DNA of 64,000 bases. It comes from an uncultured Dehalococcoidia bacterium. GTDB lineage: Bacteria > Chloroflexota > Dehalococcoidia > Lucifugimonadales > UBA1123. The notes under the pieces are model-generated. The model was not told where the DNA came from and made no database searches. It was given only the letters and a program-made list of their open reading frames with translations. Below, piece after piece: positions 1 to 7,995 of this stretch (the stretch's first letter is position 1; each line of letters opens with the position of its first letter). A program made the translations under genes and the position numbers. The DNA lies in NCBI GenBank assembly GCA_951812505.1, contig CATOSI010000003.1:124001-188000 (forward strand), written 5' to 3'.

Positions 1-361
1 ATCGCCTTTCGTGTATTAAGGCGAAATCAGGTGGTTTGGAGGTAGTAATTATGCCCATCCTGTACTCACCTGCGAGTACGTCCAGCGTTTCCAGGACACC
101 CTTGATTTCGATGTCTTCGGTGGTCAGGTATTCCTGGTAGTACCGGTTTCTTAGTTCTCGGCCACGATTGATTTCAGATTCGGATATTCCTGAAACTCGC
201 GCCGCCTCCCACGCGGAAACCCCATTGGCCATATTCACCAAATATTCGTCTCGTAGGAGATCAATTCCGAGAGATGCCAGCGCTCGTTTGTTTGCAAGGT
301 AATACCACTGTTCTGTTTCGACTAAAACCCCATCATGGTCGAAGAGAATGTATTTTTTCAC
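1..361 (-). CDS. HAD-superfamily hydrolase, 3'-truncated by the window edge
   Basis: The reading frame opens with GTG directly after the purC stop codon and stays open to the window edge (about 120 residues seen). It begins with K-K-Y-I-L-F-D-H-D-G-V, the HAD motif I (nucleophile Asp in DxDG), followed by an all-helical cap-like region and an I-I-T-T-S stretch that fits motif II. HAD phosphatases use the first Asp to form a phospho-aspartyl intermediate. The substrate cannot be told from this fragment. Zero spacing to purC suggests cotranscription. GTG is chosen because the ATG overlapping the purC stop leads to a short frame. Motifs III and IV lie outside the window. Confidence 0.75.
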   Translation of the reverse strand, partial: MKKYILFDHDGVLVETEQWYYLANKRALASLGIDLLRDEYLVNMANGVSAWEAARVSGISESEINRGRELRNRYYQEYLTTEDIEIKGVLETLDVLAGEYRMGIITTSKPPDFALIHERR

Positions 362-1351
362 TCATGTGATTCCTTCAAGGTTGCTTTCCAAACGTGTCTC
401 GACCGGTTGGTCCGCCTCTGGAAACTCGAAAGAGCGACCGGTGATCCTCTCGTAGAGGTAGATGTAGCGTCTTGAGAGCTCGATTACAAGGTCGTCCGGC
501 GCTGGTGGCAGGACCTCGTCCTCGTAGGGGTTGCAGTTCTCCGTGAACCAGAGCCGGAGGAATTCTTTGTCCACGTTGTCGGGTTCCTGCTCATCCATCA
601 TGCGCTGTTGATAAGAGTCGGCGATCCAGTAGCGACTGGAGTCAGGGGTGTGGATCTCGTCGATCAGAAGGATCTCACCGTTCTCGTCACGGCCCATTTC
701 ATATTTGGTATCGACGAGAATCAGGCCATGTTCGGCTGCCTTGGCTTGACCGAAGGCGAAGAGTTCCTGCGCGATGCTGCTGCATCGTTCCCAATCATCG
801 GCCGTCATCCAGTTCTCGGCCACGATCTCGTCAGGGCTGATCGGACGGTCGTGATGCTCCTCCTTGGTGGTCGGTGTGAGGTAATTCGTCGGGAGCTTCT
901 GGTTCTTGAGCAGGCCGTCGGGCAAATCTATGCCACAGTAGCGACGCTGACCACTCTGGTAAACCGTCCAGATGGAGGTGTCCGTGGTTCCGGTGATGTA
1001 TCCACGCACCACGAACTCAATCGGGAAGACGGTACATTTTTTGGCAATCGTGACGTTTGGATCGGGGATGGATAGAACCTGATTCGGCACGATATGGCGG
1101 GTCTGTTCAAACCACCATGCGCTCGTCATGTTGAGAGCCTGCCCTTTGAAGGGGATAGCGGCCAGCACCCGGTCGAAGGCGCTCTGTCGGTCGGTGGTGA
1201 CGAGTGCCATACGATCCCCAAGATCGTATCGGTCCCGTACTTTGCCTATGAACTTCTCACCTTGAGAAAGATTCGTCTCAATGAGGCAGTTTCCGAGCTC
1301 TTGTCGTATTCGATCGGCGTAGCCTTCCGGGGTGTGAATAGCGTTGTCCAT
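362..1351 (-). CDS. purC: Phosphoribosylaminoimidazole-succinocarboxamide synthase (SAICAR synthetase)
   Basis: PurC ligates aspartate to CAIR with ATP to give SAICAR in de novo purine synthesis, in the cytosol. The 329-residue product carries the family landmarks in order: G-K-V-R-D near residue 36, the T-T-D-R-Q-S-A-F-D-R block near 53, V-V-R-G-Y-I-T-G-T near 114, P-T-T-K-E-E-H-H-D near 158, and D-T-K-Y-E-M-G with E-I-H-T-P-D-S-S-R-Y-W near 216-244. It belongs to the longer form of the family (about 300 or more residues) rather than the short 240-residue E. coli form. The HAD hydrolase gene follows with no gap. Other pur genes are not in the window. Confidence 0.95.
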   Translation of the reverse strand: MDNAIHTPEGYADRIRQELGNCLIETNLSQGEKFIGKVRDRYDLGDRMALVTTDRQSAFDRVLAAIPFKGQALNMTSAWWFEQTRHIVPNQVLSIPDPNVTIAKKCTVFPIEFVVRGYITGTTDTSIWTVYQSGQRRYCGIDLPDGLLKNQKLPTNYLTPTTKEEHHDRPISPDEIVAENWMTADDWERCSSIAQELFAFGQAKAAEHGLILVDTKYEMGRDENGEILLIDEIHTPDSSRYWIADSYQQRMMDEQEPDNVDKEFLRLWFTENCNPYEDEVLPPAPDDLVIELSRRYIYLYERITGRSFEFPEADQPVETRLESNLEGIT

Positions 1352-1412
1352 TTAATGTTGTCTCCGCTGAAATCGCCATCAATGGTGGAGTTCGCAAATC
1401 GGTATGTCATGG

Positions 1413-1487
1413 TGGGCGATAGAGGACTCGAACCTCTGACCTTCTGTGTGTAAGACAGACGCTCTAACCAAGCTGAGCTAACCGCCC
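1413..1487 (-). tRNA. tRNA-Val (anticodon TAC)
   Basis: A 75-nt cloverleaf on the minus strand. The acceptor GGGCGGT pairs with ATCGCCC, the D stem is GCTC/GAGC, and the anticodon stem TCTGT/ACAGA encloses loop CTTACAC. The T arm is AGAGG/CCTCT with loop TTCGAGT and discriminator A. CCA does not appear to be encoded. First of five tRNAs on this strand. Confidence 0.95.
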
Positions 1488-1518
1488 ACGAAGGGGAAAT
1501 GTTGTGCGGTGGGAGTGG

Positions 1519-1591
1519 CGCGCTTGGTGGGACTCGAACCCACGGCCTCATCCTCCGCAGGGATGCGCTCTATCCACTGAGCTACAAGCGC
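1519..1591 (-). tRNA. tRNA-Arg (anticodon GCG)
   Basis: A 73-nt cloverleaf: acceptor GCGCTTG/CAAGCGC, D stem GCTC/GAGC, anticodon stem CATCC/GGATG around loop CTGCGGA, T arm GTGGG/CCCAC with TTCGAGT, discriminator G. The loop gives U33 and anticodon GCG, reading CGC/CGU. This is unusual because most bacteria read these codons with an inosine-modified ACG tRNA. Confidence 0.9.
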
Positions 1592-1624
1592 GCGATCTCA
1601 AGAAACCGCAACAGATATTGGAGA

Positions 1625-1710
1625 TGGTGCCGAAGGAGGGATTTGAACCCACACACCCTTACGGGTACTACGTCCTGAACGTAGCGCGTCTGCCGTTCCG
1701 CCACTTCGGC
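1625..1710 (-). tRNA. tRNA-Leu (anticodon CAG)
   Basis: A class II tRNA with a long variable arm (TACCCGTAAGGGTG region). The acceptor GCCGAAG pairs with CTTCGGC. The anticodon stem CTACG/CGTAG encloses TTCAGGA, giving CAG. The gene appears to encode ACCA at the 3' end (1625-1628). The mature body is 1628-1710. Confidence 0.95.
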
Positions 1711-1759
1711 ACTGTTGAAGAAATACGCTCCTTGAACTCATGGCCCTGCCGGTTATCGG

Positions 1760-1835
1760 TGGTGGGCGGTCGAGGATTTGAACCTCGGACCTCTCGCGTG
1801 TGAGGCGAGCGCTCTAACCACTGAGCTAACCGCCC
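1760..1835 (-). tRNA. tRNA-Val (anticodon CAC)
   Basis: The acceptor GGGCGGT pairs with ACCGCCC, and the anticodon stem CTCGC/GCGAG encloses CTCACAC. The T loop is TTCAAAT. CCA is encoded at 1760-1762. It is the CAC isoacceptor partner of the TAC gene in the same cluster, with a closely similar acceptor and D arm. Confidence 0.95.
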
Positions 1836-1933
1836 GGGCATTCCGCGCATTCGCCGGAAGCGCTCCGTTCAGCGGCGCTCGCGCCACGGCCCGTCTTTCG
1901 GCCAGGTTGCCACTCATCGCCATCGCCGTTGAG

Positions 1934-2006
1934 TGGCAACGACAGGATTTGAACCTGTGACCTAGCGCTTATGAAGCGCCCGCTCTGACCGCTGAGCTAC
2001 GTTGCC
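1934..2006 (-). tRNA. tRNA-Met (anticodon CAT), elongator type or Ile2
   Basis: A 73-nt cloverleaf: acceptor GGCAACG/CGTTGCC, anticodon stem GGCGC/GCGCT around TTCATAA, T arm ACAGG/CCTGT with TTCAAAT. The paired G1-C72 and the weak first anticodon-stem pair argue against the initiator. A lysidine-modified Ile2 tRNA cannot be excluded from sequence alone. Confidence 0.88.
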
Positions 2007-2125
2007 ACCTAGGACGATATCCTGACCAAAATCATATACGAACGGCTATCCAAGCGTCAAACAGCTTTTGACTATTTCAGGTCTCCGCAGATAGCCATAG
2101 ACAGTCGACTTGCGACGACTGCCGA

Positions 2126-2611
2126 TCAGGCCTCCGTTTTCAGCCAGGCCTCCTGATTTTCGCGCATGTACTGTATGTGTTCGGGGACATGGGCCACGTA
2201 CACGTCGAGCCAGTCGTCCAGAGTCATGTTGCCGTTTTCGGGATGGTACGCGCTGTTCGCCCACGCCTCTTCGGGCAGCGACTTGATGAGGGTGTAAGTC
2301 TTACGGCGGAGCCACTTGAAGAGGGCCAGCGTTTCTTCGACGCTCTGTTCGTGATAGTGCAGCGAATCGGCCCAAACGTTCTCGTCATACGCCATCAGGT
2401 CATTGCCGGGCTCGGCAATCAGGCGTCGGCAGCGGATATAACTGTTGACCTCGCTGTCGGCAATGTGAATCAGGTGCTCGTGGATGCTCCAGCAACCGTG
2501 TTCGTCCCTGAACAGCCACATCTCCTTTGGCAAAGTCTTCAGGGCCTCGACAAGCCTGTAGTAGTCGTTTCCGTAGGCTGCTATCTTTTCTGCGCGCTGC
2601 CGCGGGGTCAT
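2126..2611 (-). CDS. DinB/YfiT-like four-helix-bundle protein
   Basis: The product has 161 residues if it begins at ATG 2611, which has GGAG 7 nt upstream; a TTG at 2626 is a weaker alternative. The motif S-I-H-E-H-L-I-H-I-A-D-S-E near 42-54 and A-H-V-P-E-H-I near the C-terminus supply the histidines of the DinB metal-binding triad. Family members are cytosolic metal-dependent proteins, several of which act as thiol-dependent transferases (bacillithiol or mycothiol); the substrate here is unknown. It is read in the same direction as the MBL hydrolase upstream (18-nt gap or slightly more), so an operon is likely. Confidence 0.8.
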   Translation of the reverse strand: MTPRQRAEKIAAYGNDYYRLVEALKTLPKEMWLFRDEHGCWSIHEHLIHIADSEVNSYIRCRRLIAEPGNDLMAYDENVWADSLHYHEQSVEETLALFKWLRRKTYTLIKSLPEEAWANSAYHPENGNMTLDDWLDVYVAHVPEHIQYMRENQEAWLKTEA

Positions 2612-2644
2612 TCTGTTCTCCGTCAATTTGTATAAATCTCGCGT

Positions 2645-3430
2645 TTACTTACGGCGAGGGTTGAAGTTGTATTCACCGGTCATCGGAAATGAGCGTTTGA
2701 GGCGTTTCGGGATACTTCCGAAGAAGTCTCCCCAGGTGGGCGGTTCCGGGTGGGACTCAAGCAGTCGGCTGAGAATGTAGCTGCCGCCCTCAAGCATCGG
2801 CGAGCCATGACCCCCAAACACGCCCTCGAACTCGAACTCCGACAGCCGCTTGAGGGAGCGGACGTAGCTGTCGCGGTCATAGCCCGGAAACGGTACCGAC
2901 CGGCTGATTCGCCCGCCGTCGCTGAAGATTGTGTCTCCCGAGAACAGGACTTTGCTCTCTTCCAGAAGGAAGCACACGCTGCCGCGCGTGTGTCCGGGTG
3001 TATGGATCACTCTGATGCCGCCGTGAAGCGGCAGGATGTCGCCGTCCTCGATCAGATGGCTTACGCCTGTCCGACCGATTAGCGGAATCGGTACGGGAAA
3101 ATAGCCTGTATAGCCGAGGTGCAGGCGGTTGTCGTGATCGCGTCTCGTATCCGACCTGTGAGTGACGACGGCCGCCCCGGTTTTCTTGACGAGCGACAAT
3201 GTTCCACCGACGTGGTCGGGGTGGCTGTGCGTGACCAGGATGTGTTTCAACTCGTCGGGTCGTCTGCCGATGGAGCGGATGTAATTGATAATCCCGCCCG
3301 GATGCCAAGGCAGGCCGGAATCAACGAGCGTCAGGGTTTCACCGACAATCAGGTAAATCCTGGACCATCTCGCGCTCGGGATTATATGTATGCCTGGAGA
3401 TACTTCCACTTTGACCCCCCGCAATACCAT
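2645..3430 (-). CDS. Metallo-beta-lactamase-fold hydrolase
   Basis: The 261-residue protein has the binuclear zinc site of the MBL fold: H-S-H-P-D-H at 68-73, H-T-P-G-H at 143-147, F-S-G-D near 163-166, and a G-G-H-G-S segment near 205 that can supply the last histidine. The family includes glyoxalase II-like thioesterases, lactonases and many unknown hydrolases, so the exact substrate cannot be named. No signal peptide is seen. The ATG at 3430 lacks a clear ribosome site; a GTG seven codons inside (3409) follows a G-rich stretch and is an alternative start. It precedes the DinB-like gene on the same strand. Confidence 0.85.
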   Translation of the reverse strand: MVLRGVKVEVSPGIHIIPSARWSRIYLIVGETLTLVDSGLPWHPGGIINYIRSIGRRPDELKHILVTHSHPDHVGGTLSLVKKTGAAVVTHRSDTRRDHDNRLHLGYTGYFPVPIPLIGRTGVSHLIEDGDILPLHGGIRVIHTPGHTRGSVCFLLEESKVLFSGDTIFSDGGRISRSVPFPGYDRDSYVRSLKRLSEFEFEGVFGGHGSPMLEGGSYILSRLLESHPEPPTWGDFFGSIPKRLKRSFPMTGEYNFNPRRK

Positions 3431-3543
3431 GTACTATTGAGGTTAGCATCTGCAGGCGTCCCGATAAAGAGGTTGTAAGGGAAATAGACCGCGCGTAGAA
3501 TTGGGACAGTCCGTCCGTAAGAACCAATACAGGAGCGTTGCGA

Positions 3544-4389
3544 ATGAACATCGGTATTTCGACCTTCCCGACAGACTACTCGGTTGATATAGCGGTACTT
3601 GCCAAGAGGGCCGAGGAGATCGGTTTCGAGTCATTGTGGGTGCCCGAGCATCCCATTCTGCCGGTGAAGGCGAGTTCGCCGTGGCCCGGTTCGACGGACG
3701 GCGTCATCCCAAAGGTGTACGCGGACATCGTTGATCCGTTCGTCGCGCTCGGCAGGGCGTCCGCGGTTACAAGCGCCATGAAGCTGGGAACGGGCATCTG
3801 TCTGGTGCCGGAGCGCAATCCGCTGCTGCTGGCCAAGGAGGTCGCGACTCTGGATATGTACTCGGGCGGCAGGTTCCTGTTCGGCATCGGAGCGGGCTGG
3901 CACAAAGAGGAGACCGAGATAATGGGCGGCGACTTCGCCCACCGCTGGACGCAGACCAAGGAGTCGGTGCTTGCCATGAAGTCGCTTTGGACTGAAGTCG
4001 AGAGCGAGTATCACGGCAACTACTACGACTTCCCGGCGGTGTACTCGTTCCCGAGGCCCACGCAACGACCGCACCCGCCTGTCTATCTGGGTGGAATGGC
4101 GCGCAACGTATTCAAGCGCGTGGTGGAATGGGGCGACGGATGGATGCCCAATCGCGTTACTCCTGACGACATAAGCGCGGGGAGGCAGAAGATCAACGAA
4201 CTGGCGTCTGAGGCGGGGCGAGACCCGGAGTCCATAAACATCTCAGTGTTCGGTCAGCCGTCGGACAGGGAACTGGTGTCCGGGCTGTTCGAGGCCGGGG
4301 CGGACCGCGTGATGATCCGGGTCGAGACCGCGGACCAGGACGCCACCTTCGCTCAGCTCGATCAGATAGCCGAGGCCGTCCTAGCATAA
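3544..4389 (+). CDS. Luciferase-like (LLM) F420/FMN-dependent oxidoreductase
   Basis: The 281-residue product starts M-N-I-G-I-S-T-F-P and has the TIM-barrel features of the luciferase-like monooxygenase superfamily: F-E-S-L-W-V-P-E-H near 30, L-G-T-G-I-C-L near 80, G-R-F-L-F-G-I-G-A-G-W near 112-122, and P-R-P-T-Q-R-P-H-P-P-V-Y-L-G-G near 170. The G-x-G-A-G-W-x-x-E-E block is typical of F420-type members. ATG 3544 is preferred because AGGAG sits 8 nt upstream; an in-frame TTG at 3538 is too close to it. Members reduce or oxygenate small organics with a reduced flavin; the substrate is unknown. A second member lies at 4865-5905 in the opposite orientation. Expansion of such enzymes is known in SAR202 genomes. 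Confidence 0.9.
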   Translation: MNIGISTFPTDYSVDIAVLAKRAEEIGFESLWVPEHPILPVKASSPWPGSTDGVIPKVYADIVDPFVALGRASAVTSAMKLGTGICLVPERNPLLLAKEVATLDMYSGGRFLFGIGAGWHKEETEIMGGDFAHRWTQTKESVLAMKSLWTEVESEYHGNYYDFPAVYSFPRPTQRPHPPVYLGGMARNVFKRVVEWGDGWMPNRVTPDDISAGRQKINELASEAGRDPESINISVFGQPSDRELVSGLFEAGADRVMIRVETADQDATFAQLDQIAEAVLA

Positions 4390-4430
4390 GGTCTGATTGA
4401 GTCCTGGAGGATAGGTAGAATAGTTATAAT

Positions 4431-4850
4431 ATGGATAGCAGATTTCCGGGTTGGGCAGCGCGTCACGCGCTGCTCGCGCCTTGGGGGATACTGGCGACGA
4501 CGTATGCGCTGACGGTGTATGTCAAGGCAGCCGGATGGAACATCTGGAGCGACCGCGGCAACCTTGTCACCATGTCGGATATGGCGGACCTGGGTATTGT
4601 GGTCTATGCATGCGGCGCATCTTTAGTGGAGGTATTCATAGGAATGGCATTCTACGCGCTCGAACAGAGAAAGAAGCGACAGGAACAGAGGAGGAAGGAA
4701 GAGGAGGAGAGGCTGAAAGAGGCTACGGCAGAGAATATGCGTATATTCTCGCAAAGCCTGATACTAAAGGCGAATGAGAATCCCGATGCGTCTGTCGAGG
4801 AGTTGGTGGCAGCGGTGACGTCCGAGATGGAGCAGGCTGGGCGAAATTAG
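4431..4850 (+). CDS. Small membrane protein with charged coiled-coil tail, unknown function
   Basis: Not recognised as a named family. The 139-residue product has two hydrophobic stretches (about residues 13-31 and 48-68), then a strongly charged E/K/R segment from about 70 to 95 that should form a coiled coil, and an amphipathic acidic tail. The arrangement suggests a membrane-anchored protein with a cytoplasmic helical tail. The ATG is directly preceded by TATAAT (4425-4430), while a GGAGG lies 20 nt upstream, so either the leader is very short or the TATAAT is chance. The gene converges on the flavin oxidoreductase at 4865. Confidence 0.6.
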   Translation: MDSRFPGWAARHALLAPWGILATTYALTVYVKAAGWNIWSDRGNLVTMSDMADLGIVVYACGASLVEVFIGMAFYALEQRKKRQEQRRKEEEERLKEATAENMRIFSQSLILKANENPDASVEELVAAVTSEMEQAGRN

Positions 4851-4864
4851 GCTGCCCTCCCAGG

Positions 4865-5905
4865 CTATTCTGCGCTGAAGCGCGGCATTATCTTCTCGCC
4901 GAACAGCCGGATGGATTCCTGAACACCGACCGTATCCATCTCGCCTATGTTCATCTTCATCATGAGGTTGCGTACGCCGGCGTCGCGTAACTCGGCGATC
5001 TGCTCCGACACCTGAGCGGGTGTTCCCACGATGCAAGCCTTCTCGAAGTCTTCGCCCGCAGGCAGCGGCTTGGTTGGGTCCAGCGGCGGGAATCCCTCCG
5101 GATTGTATATCTCGCGCGCCTCGCGGAAGTGCTTGCGCTCCCTGTGGAAGCCAGGCTCGCACAGTTCCCTGGCACGTTCATATGTCTCGGCTACGAAGAC
5201 ATTCTTGGAGAACCAGCACTGGTCCAGAGTCGCCTCGATTCTGTCCTCGTCGAAACCGGCCTTCGCCATTTCGTCCCTGTACCCGGTCATGCGGGATACG
5301 AAGACTTCCGGCTCCTGCACTCCCATAAGGATGGGGCGCCCTATTCGCCCCATCGCCAGCGTGGACGCTTCGCTTATGCAGGCGCGAACCAACGGTGGGT
5401 GAGGCTTCTGGAAGGGCTGCGGCCTTAGCTGTGGGAATTCTATATCCCAGAATTTGCCCTTGTGTCGCACGTTGTCAGTGGTCCAGGACTTAACGAGAAG
5501 TTCTTCGGCCTCGACGAGACGGTCGGGCCCTTCGTCCATCGGAATGCCGAAACCCATGTATTCGTAGGTGTTGAATGCCGACCCGCGACCTATGCCCACG
5601 ATGAGCCTTCCGCGGCTCAGGTTGTCGAGCAGCGCTGTCTGCGCCGCGAGACGAACGGGGTGATGGAAGGCCATCTCGACTACGGCGAAGCCGATCTTGA
5701 TGCTTGTCGTCCGGGACGCGACGGCCGCCCCGAAAACAAGGGGGTCCACATAAGCGCACGCACCGTCGAAGTGGTGTTCCGTGAGCCACGCGGCCTCGAA
5801 TCCCATCTTGTCCTGGAGTTCTATCTCGGCCAGCGTGCTGGCGATTACAGCGGCATCGTTGTCCGGTTCATGGCTGACCGGGAACACCATCGAGCCAAAT
5901 CGCAT
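4865..5905 (-). CDS. Luciferase-like flavin-dependent oxidoreductase
   Basis: A 346-residue member of the bacterial luciferase-like superfamily, longer than the 3544 gene and of the two-component monooxygenase type. Visible landmarks are F-E-A-A-W-L-T-E-H-H-F near 37, I-K-I-G-F-A-V near 73, H-H-P-V-R-L-A-A-Q near 83, and R-G-R-L-I-V-G-I-G-R-G near 102-112. The start ATG has GGAG 6 nt upstream. Such enzymes use FMNH2 from a partner reductase to oxygenate small organic substrates; no reductase is adjacent. The next gene upstream on the same strand is the importer ATPase (gap of 43 nt), so it could be cotranscribed at the end of the importer operon. Confidence 0.88.
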   Translation of the reverse strand: MRFGSMVFPVSHEPDNDAAVIASTLAEIELQDKMGFEAAWLTEHHFDGACAYVDPLVFGAAVASRTTSIKIGFAVVEMAFHHPVRLAAQTALLDNLSRGRLIVGIGRGSAFNTYEYMGFGIPMDEGPDRLVEAEELLVKSWTTDNVRHKGKFWDIEFPQLRPQPFQKPHPPLVRACISEASTLAMGRIGRPILMGVQEPEVFVSRMTGYRDEMAKAGFDEDRIEATLDQCWFSKNVFVAETYERARELCEPGFHRERKHFREAREIYNPEGFPPLDPTKPLPAGEDFEKACIVGTPAQVSEQIAELRDAGVRNLMMKMNIGEMDTVGVQESIRLFGEKIMPRFSAE

Positions 5906-5948
5906 ATATTTCTCCAGTGTTTCTTCCGTCGGGGCGTGATGTCGGGAA

Positions 5949-6707
5949 TCAGAGTATCTGCGACAGGAACAGCTTAGTGCGGTCGTTCTGCGGGTTCTCG
6001 AATATCTGCTCCGGCGGACCTTCCTCGACGATGATGCCCTCGTCGAACATGATCATGCGGTCGGCGACCTCGCGAGCGAAACCCATTTCGTGGGTGACGA
6101 CGACCATCGTCATACCGGACTTGGCCAATTCCTGCATGACGTCCAGCACTTCCTTGATCATCTCGGGGTCCAGCGCCGAAGTCGGCTCATCGAACAGCAT
6201 GATATTGGGCTGCATCGCCAGCGCGCGGGCTATGGCCACCCGCTGCTGCTGACCACCCGACAGCTCTGCAGGGAACTTATCCGCCTGCTCTGAAATCCCC
6301 ACACGCTCCAGCAACTGGTGGGCTGCTTCCTCCGCCTCCGCATGAGGCAACTTCCTGACCTGAGTCGGGCCGAGCGTTATGTTTCTCAGGACACTCAGAT
6401 GCGGGAAGAGATTGAAGGACTGGAAAACCATTCCCACATCGCGGCGTATCGCATTGATATTCCTGATGTCGTTGGTCAGCTCTATCCCGTCTATTATTAT
6501 ATCTCCCCGCTGGTGTTCCTCCAGGCGGTTGAGCATCCTGATGAAGGTGGACTTCCCCGATCCCGACGGCCCGAACACGACTACTACCTGCCCCTTATAA
6601 ATTTCGGTGGATATGCCTTTGATGACGTGGAAGTCGCCGAACCACTTATGCACGTCGCGGCAGACGATGACGCTCTCGGACTCGCCCTGTATATCACTGA
6701 TAGTCAT
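5949..6707 (-). CDS. Polar amino-acid ABC transporter, ATP-binding protein
   Basis: The 252-residue protein is a complete ABC ATPase: Walker A G-P-S-G-S-G-K-S at 46-53, Q-loop Q96, signature L-S-G-G-Q-Q-Q-R at 149-156, Walker B I-M-L-F-D-E-P at about 169-175, and switch histidine in V-V-T-H-E near 208. It most resembles GlnQ/AapP, which energises uptake of polar amino acids across the inner membrane. GAGAGG lies 6 nt before the ATG. It is the last of four genes in the order binding protein, permease, permease, ATPase, the same as the aapJQMP operon of alphaproteobacteria. Confidence 0.95.
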   Translation of the reverse strand: MTISDIQGESESVIVCRDVHKWFGDFHVIKGISTEIYKGQVVVVFGPSGSGKSTFIRMLNRLEEHQRGDIIIDGIELTNDIRNINAIRRDVGMVFQSFNLFPHLSVLRNITLGPTQVRKLPHAEAEEAAHQLLERVGISEQADKFPAELSGGQQQRVAIARALAMQPNIMLFDEPTSALDPEMIKEVLDVMQELAKSGMTMVVVTHEMGFAREVADRMIMFDEGIIVEEGPPEQIFENPQNDRTKLFLSQIL

Positions 6708-6744
6708 GTCAAGACCTCTCTTGAACTCATTGCCGTTTGCGGCA

Positions 6745-7992
6745 TCAACGTTGACCGACCCCCAGGTGCCGTTCCACCCGCCCGCTAACGTAAGACATGC
6801 TGTACGTGAATACCCAGAAGACCAGCGCGAGGAATATGAACAGTTCCTTCGCGCTGGACAGGTATTCGGTGTTGCCCTGTATGAACGCCCGGCTTATCTC
6901 AACGATGTCCAGCATACCGATGATATAGACGAGGCTGGTGTCCTTGAACAGCGCTATGAACTGTCCCACTATGGCTGGTATCACGTTTCGGATCGCCTGC
7001 GGCAGCGAGATGAACAGGGTCGTCTGCCAACCCGGTAGTCCCAGCGCTCGCGCGGCCTCGATCTGGCCGGGGTTGATTGCCTGCAGCCCGCCGCGAATGT
7101 TCTCGGCCATGTACGCCGAACTGAAGAGCGTGATGATTATCGCAGCGCGGATCAGCGAGTTCGGCTTCAGGTCTTCAGGAAATGCGAGCGGTACAAGCAC
7201 CTGCGACATGAACAGCAGTGTTATCAGCGGTACGCCTCTGAACACCTCGATGAACACAACGCAAAGCAGCTTGACGACGGGCAGAGCGCTACGTCGCCCC
7301 AGGGCAAGCGCGATGCCTATCGGCAGGCTGAGCGTGATGCCCGCGACTGCGAGCAGGATATTCAGAGTTATCCCGCCCCAGTGCAAGACCGATACGGGCT
7401 GCATACCCGGTATGCCTTCTATCCCGCGCAGCAGAACGAGTGTAAGCAGGAAGAATACGACAGCGAGTATTCCCACCCACTTCGGGGTTCCGAGGGGTGT
7501 GTAGCGTGCCATTGCCCATCCCACGAAGACTGCGGGCAGGTTCGCCATAAGCAGCAGGCGCACGTCGATACCCATCTCATCGAAGCTGTATGGCAGCAGA
7601 GCAAAGGCCGCGGAAACAATCGCTACCGCGAGCGCTATCTGCCTGGCGACGCCTCCTCCTGCGACTGCCCATCCCATTCCAAACAAGACCGTTACCAGAA
7701 GCAGCCCAACCTGGGGTCTCCAGAAGCAGTTCTGGCCGGGGCAGGACGACTCGATGTTGTACTGTCCTATGACCATCTGGCCGCCCAGAACGCCGATGAC
7801 CGACCAATCGGCATCGGTGACCGTCCACTTTCCTCCGAACCAGACCGCAGCCAAAATGAGTATCACGAGGACTGCTGTCAGCAGCGAGTTGTACCAGGTG
7901 CTGAACAGGTTGGCGCGCATCCATCCAACCGCTCCGGTCTCGGAACGCGGCGGCGGCAGGCTTGGCGGTCGTTGCTCGAATGTGGTTGCCAA
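6745..7992 (-). CDS. Amino-acid ABC transporter permease, AapM-like
   Basis: A 415-residue multi-span protein. The N-terminal [16 protein letters not shown] motif near 24-39 and the long insert before the core match the AapM type of HisM-family permeases. The EAA loop that contacts the ATPase reads [12 protein letters not shown] near 305-316. There are about eight hydrophobic segments. The only start that gives the full N-terminus is TTG at 7992, 3 nt after the stop of the upstream permease, so translation is probably coupled. The C-terminal half carries the conserved transmembrane core. Confidence 0.9.
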   Translation of the reverse strand: MATTFEQRPPSLPPPRSETGAVGWMRANLFSTWYNSLLTAVLVILILAAVWFGGKWTVTDADWSVIGVLGGQMVIGQYNIESSCPGQNCFWRPQVGLLLVTVLFGMGWAVAGGGVARQIALAVAIVSAAFALLPYSFDEMGIDVRLLLMANLPAVFVGWAMARYTPLGTPKWVGILAVVFFLLTLVLLRGIEGIPGMQPVSVLHWGGITLNILLAVAGITLSLPIGIALALGRRSALPVVKLLCVVFIEVFRGVPLITLLFMSQVLVPLAFPEDLKPNSLIRAAIIITLFSSAYMAENIRGGLQAINPGQIEAARALGLPGWQTTLFISLPQAIRNVIPAIVGQFIALFKDTSLVYIIGMLDIVEISRAFIQGNTEYLSSAKELFIFLALVFWVFTYSMSYVSGRVERHLGVGQR

Positions 7993-7995
7993 GGT

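Noticed and set aside
1934..2006. tRNA-Met considered as the initiator tRNA
   Set aside because: G1-C72 is paired and the anticodon stem lacks the three G-C pairs of initiators.
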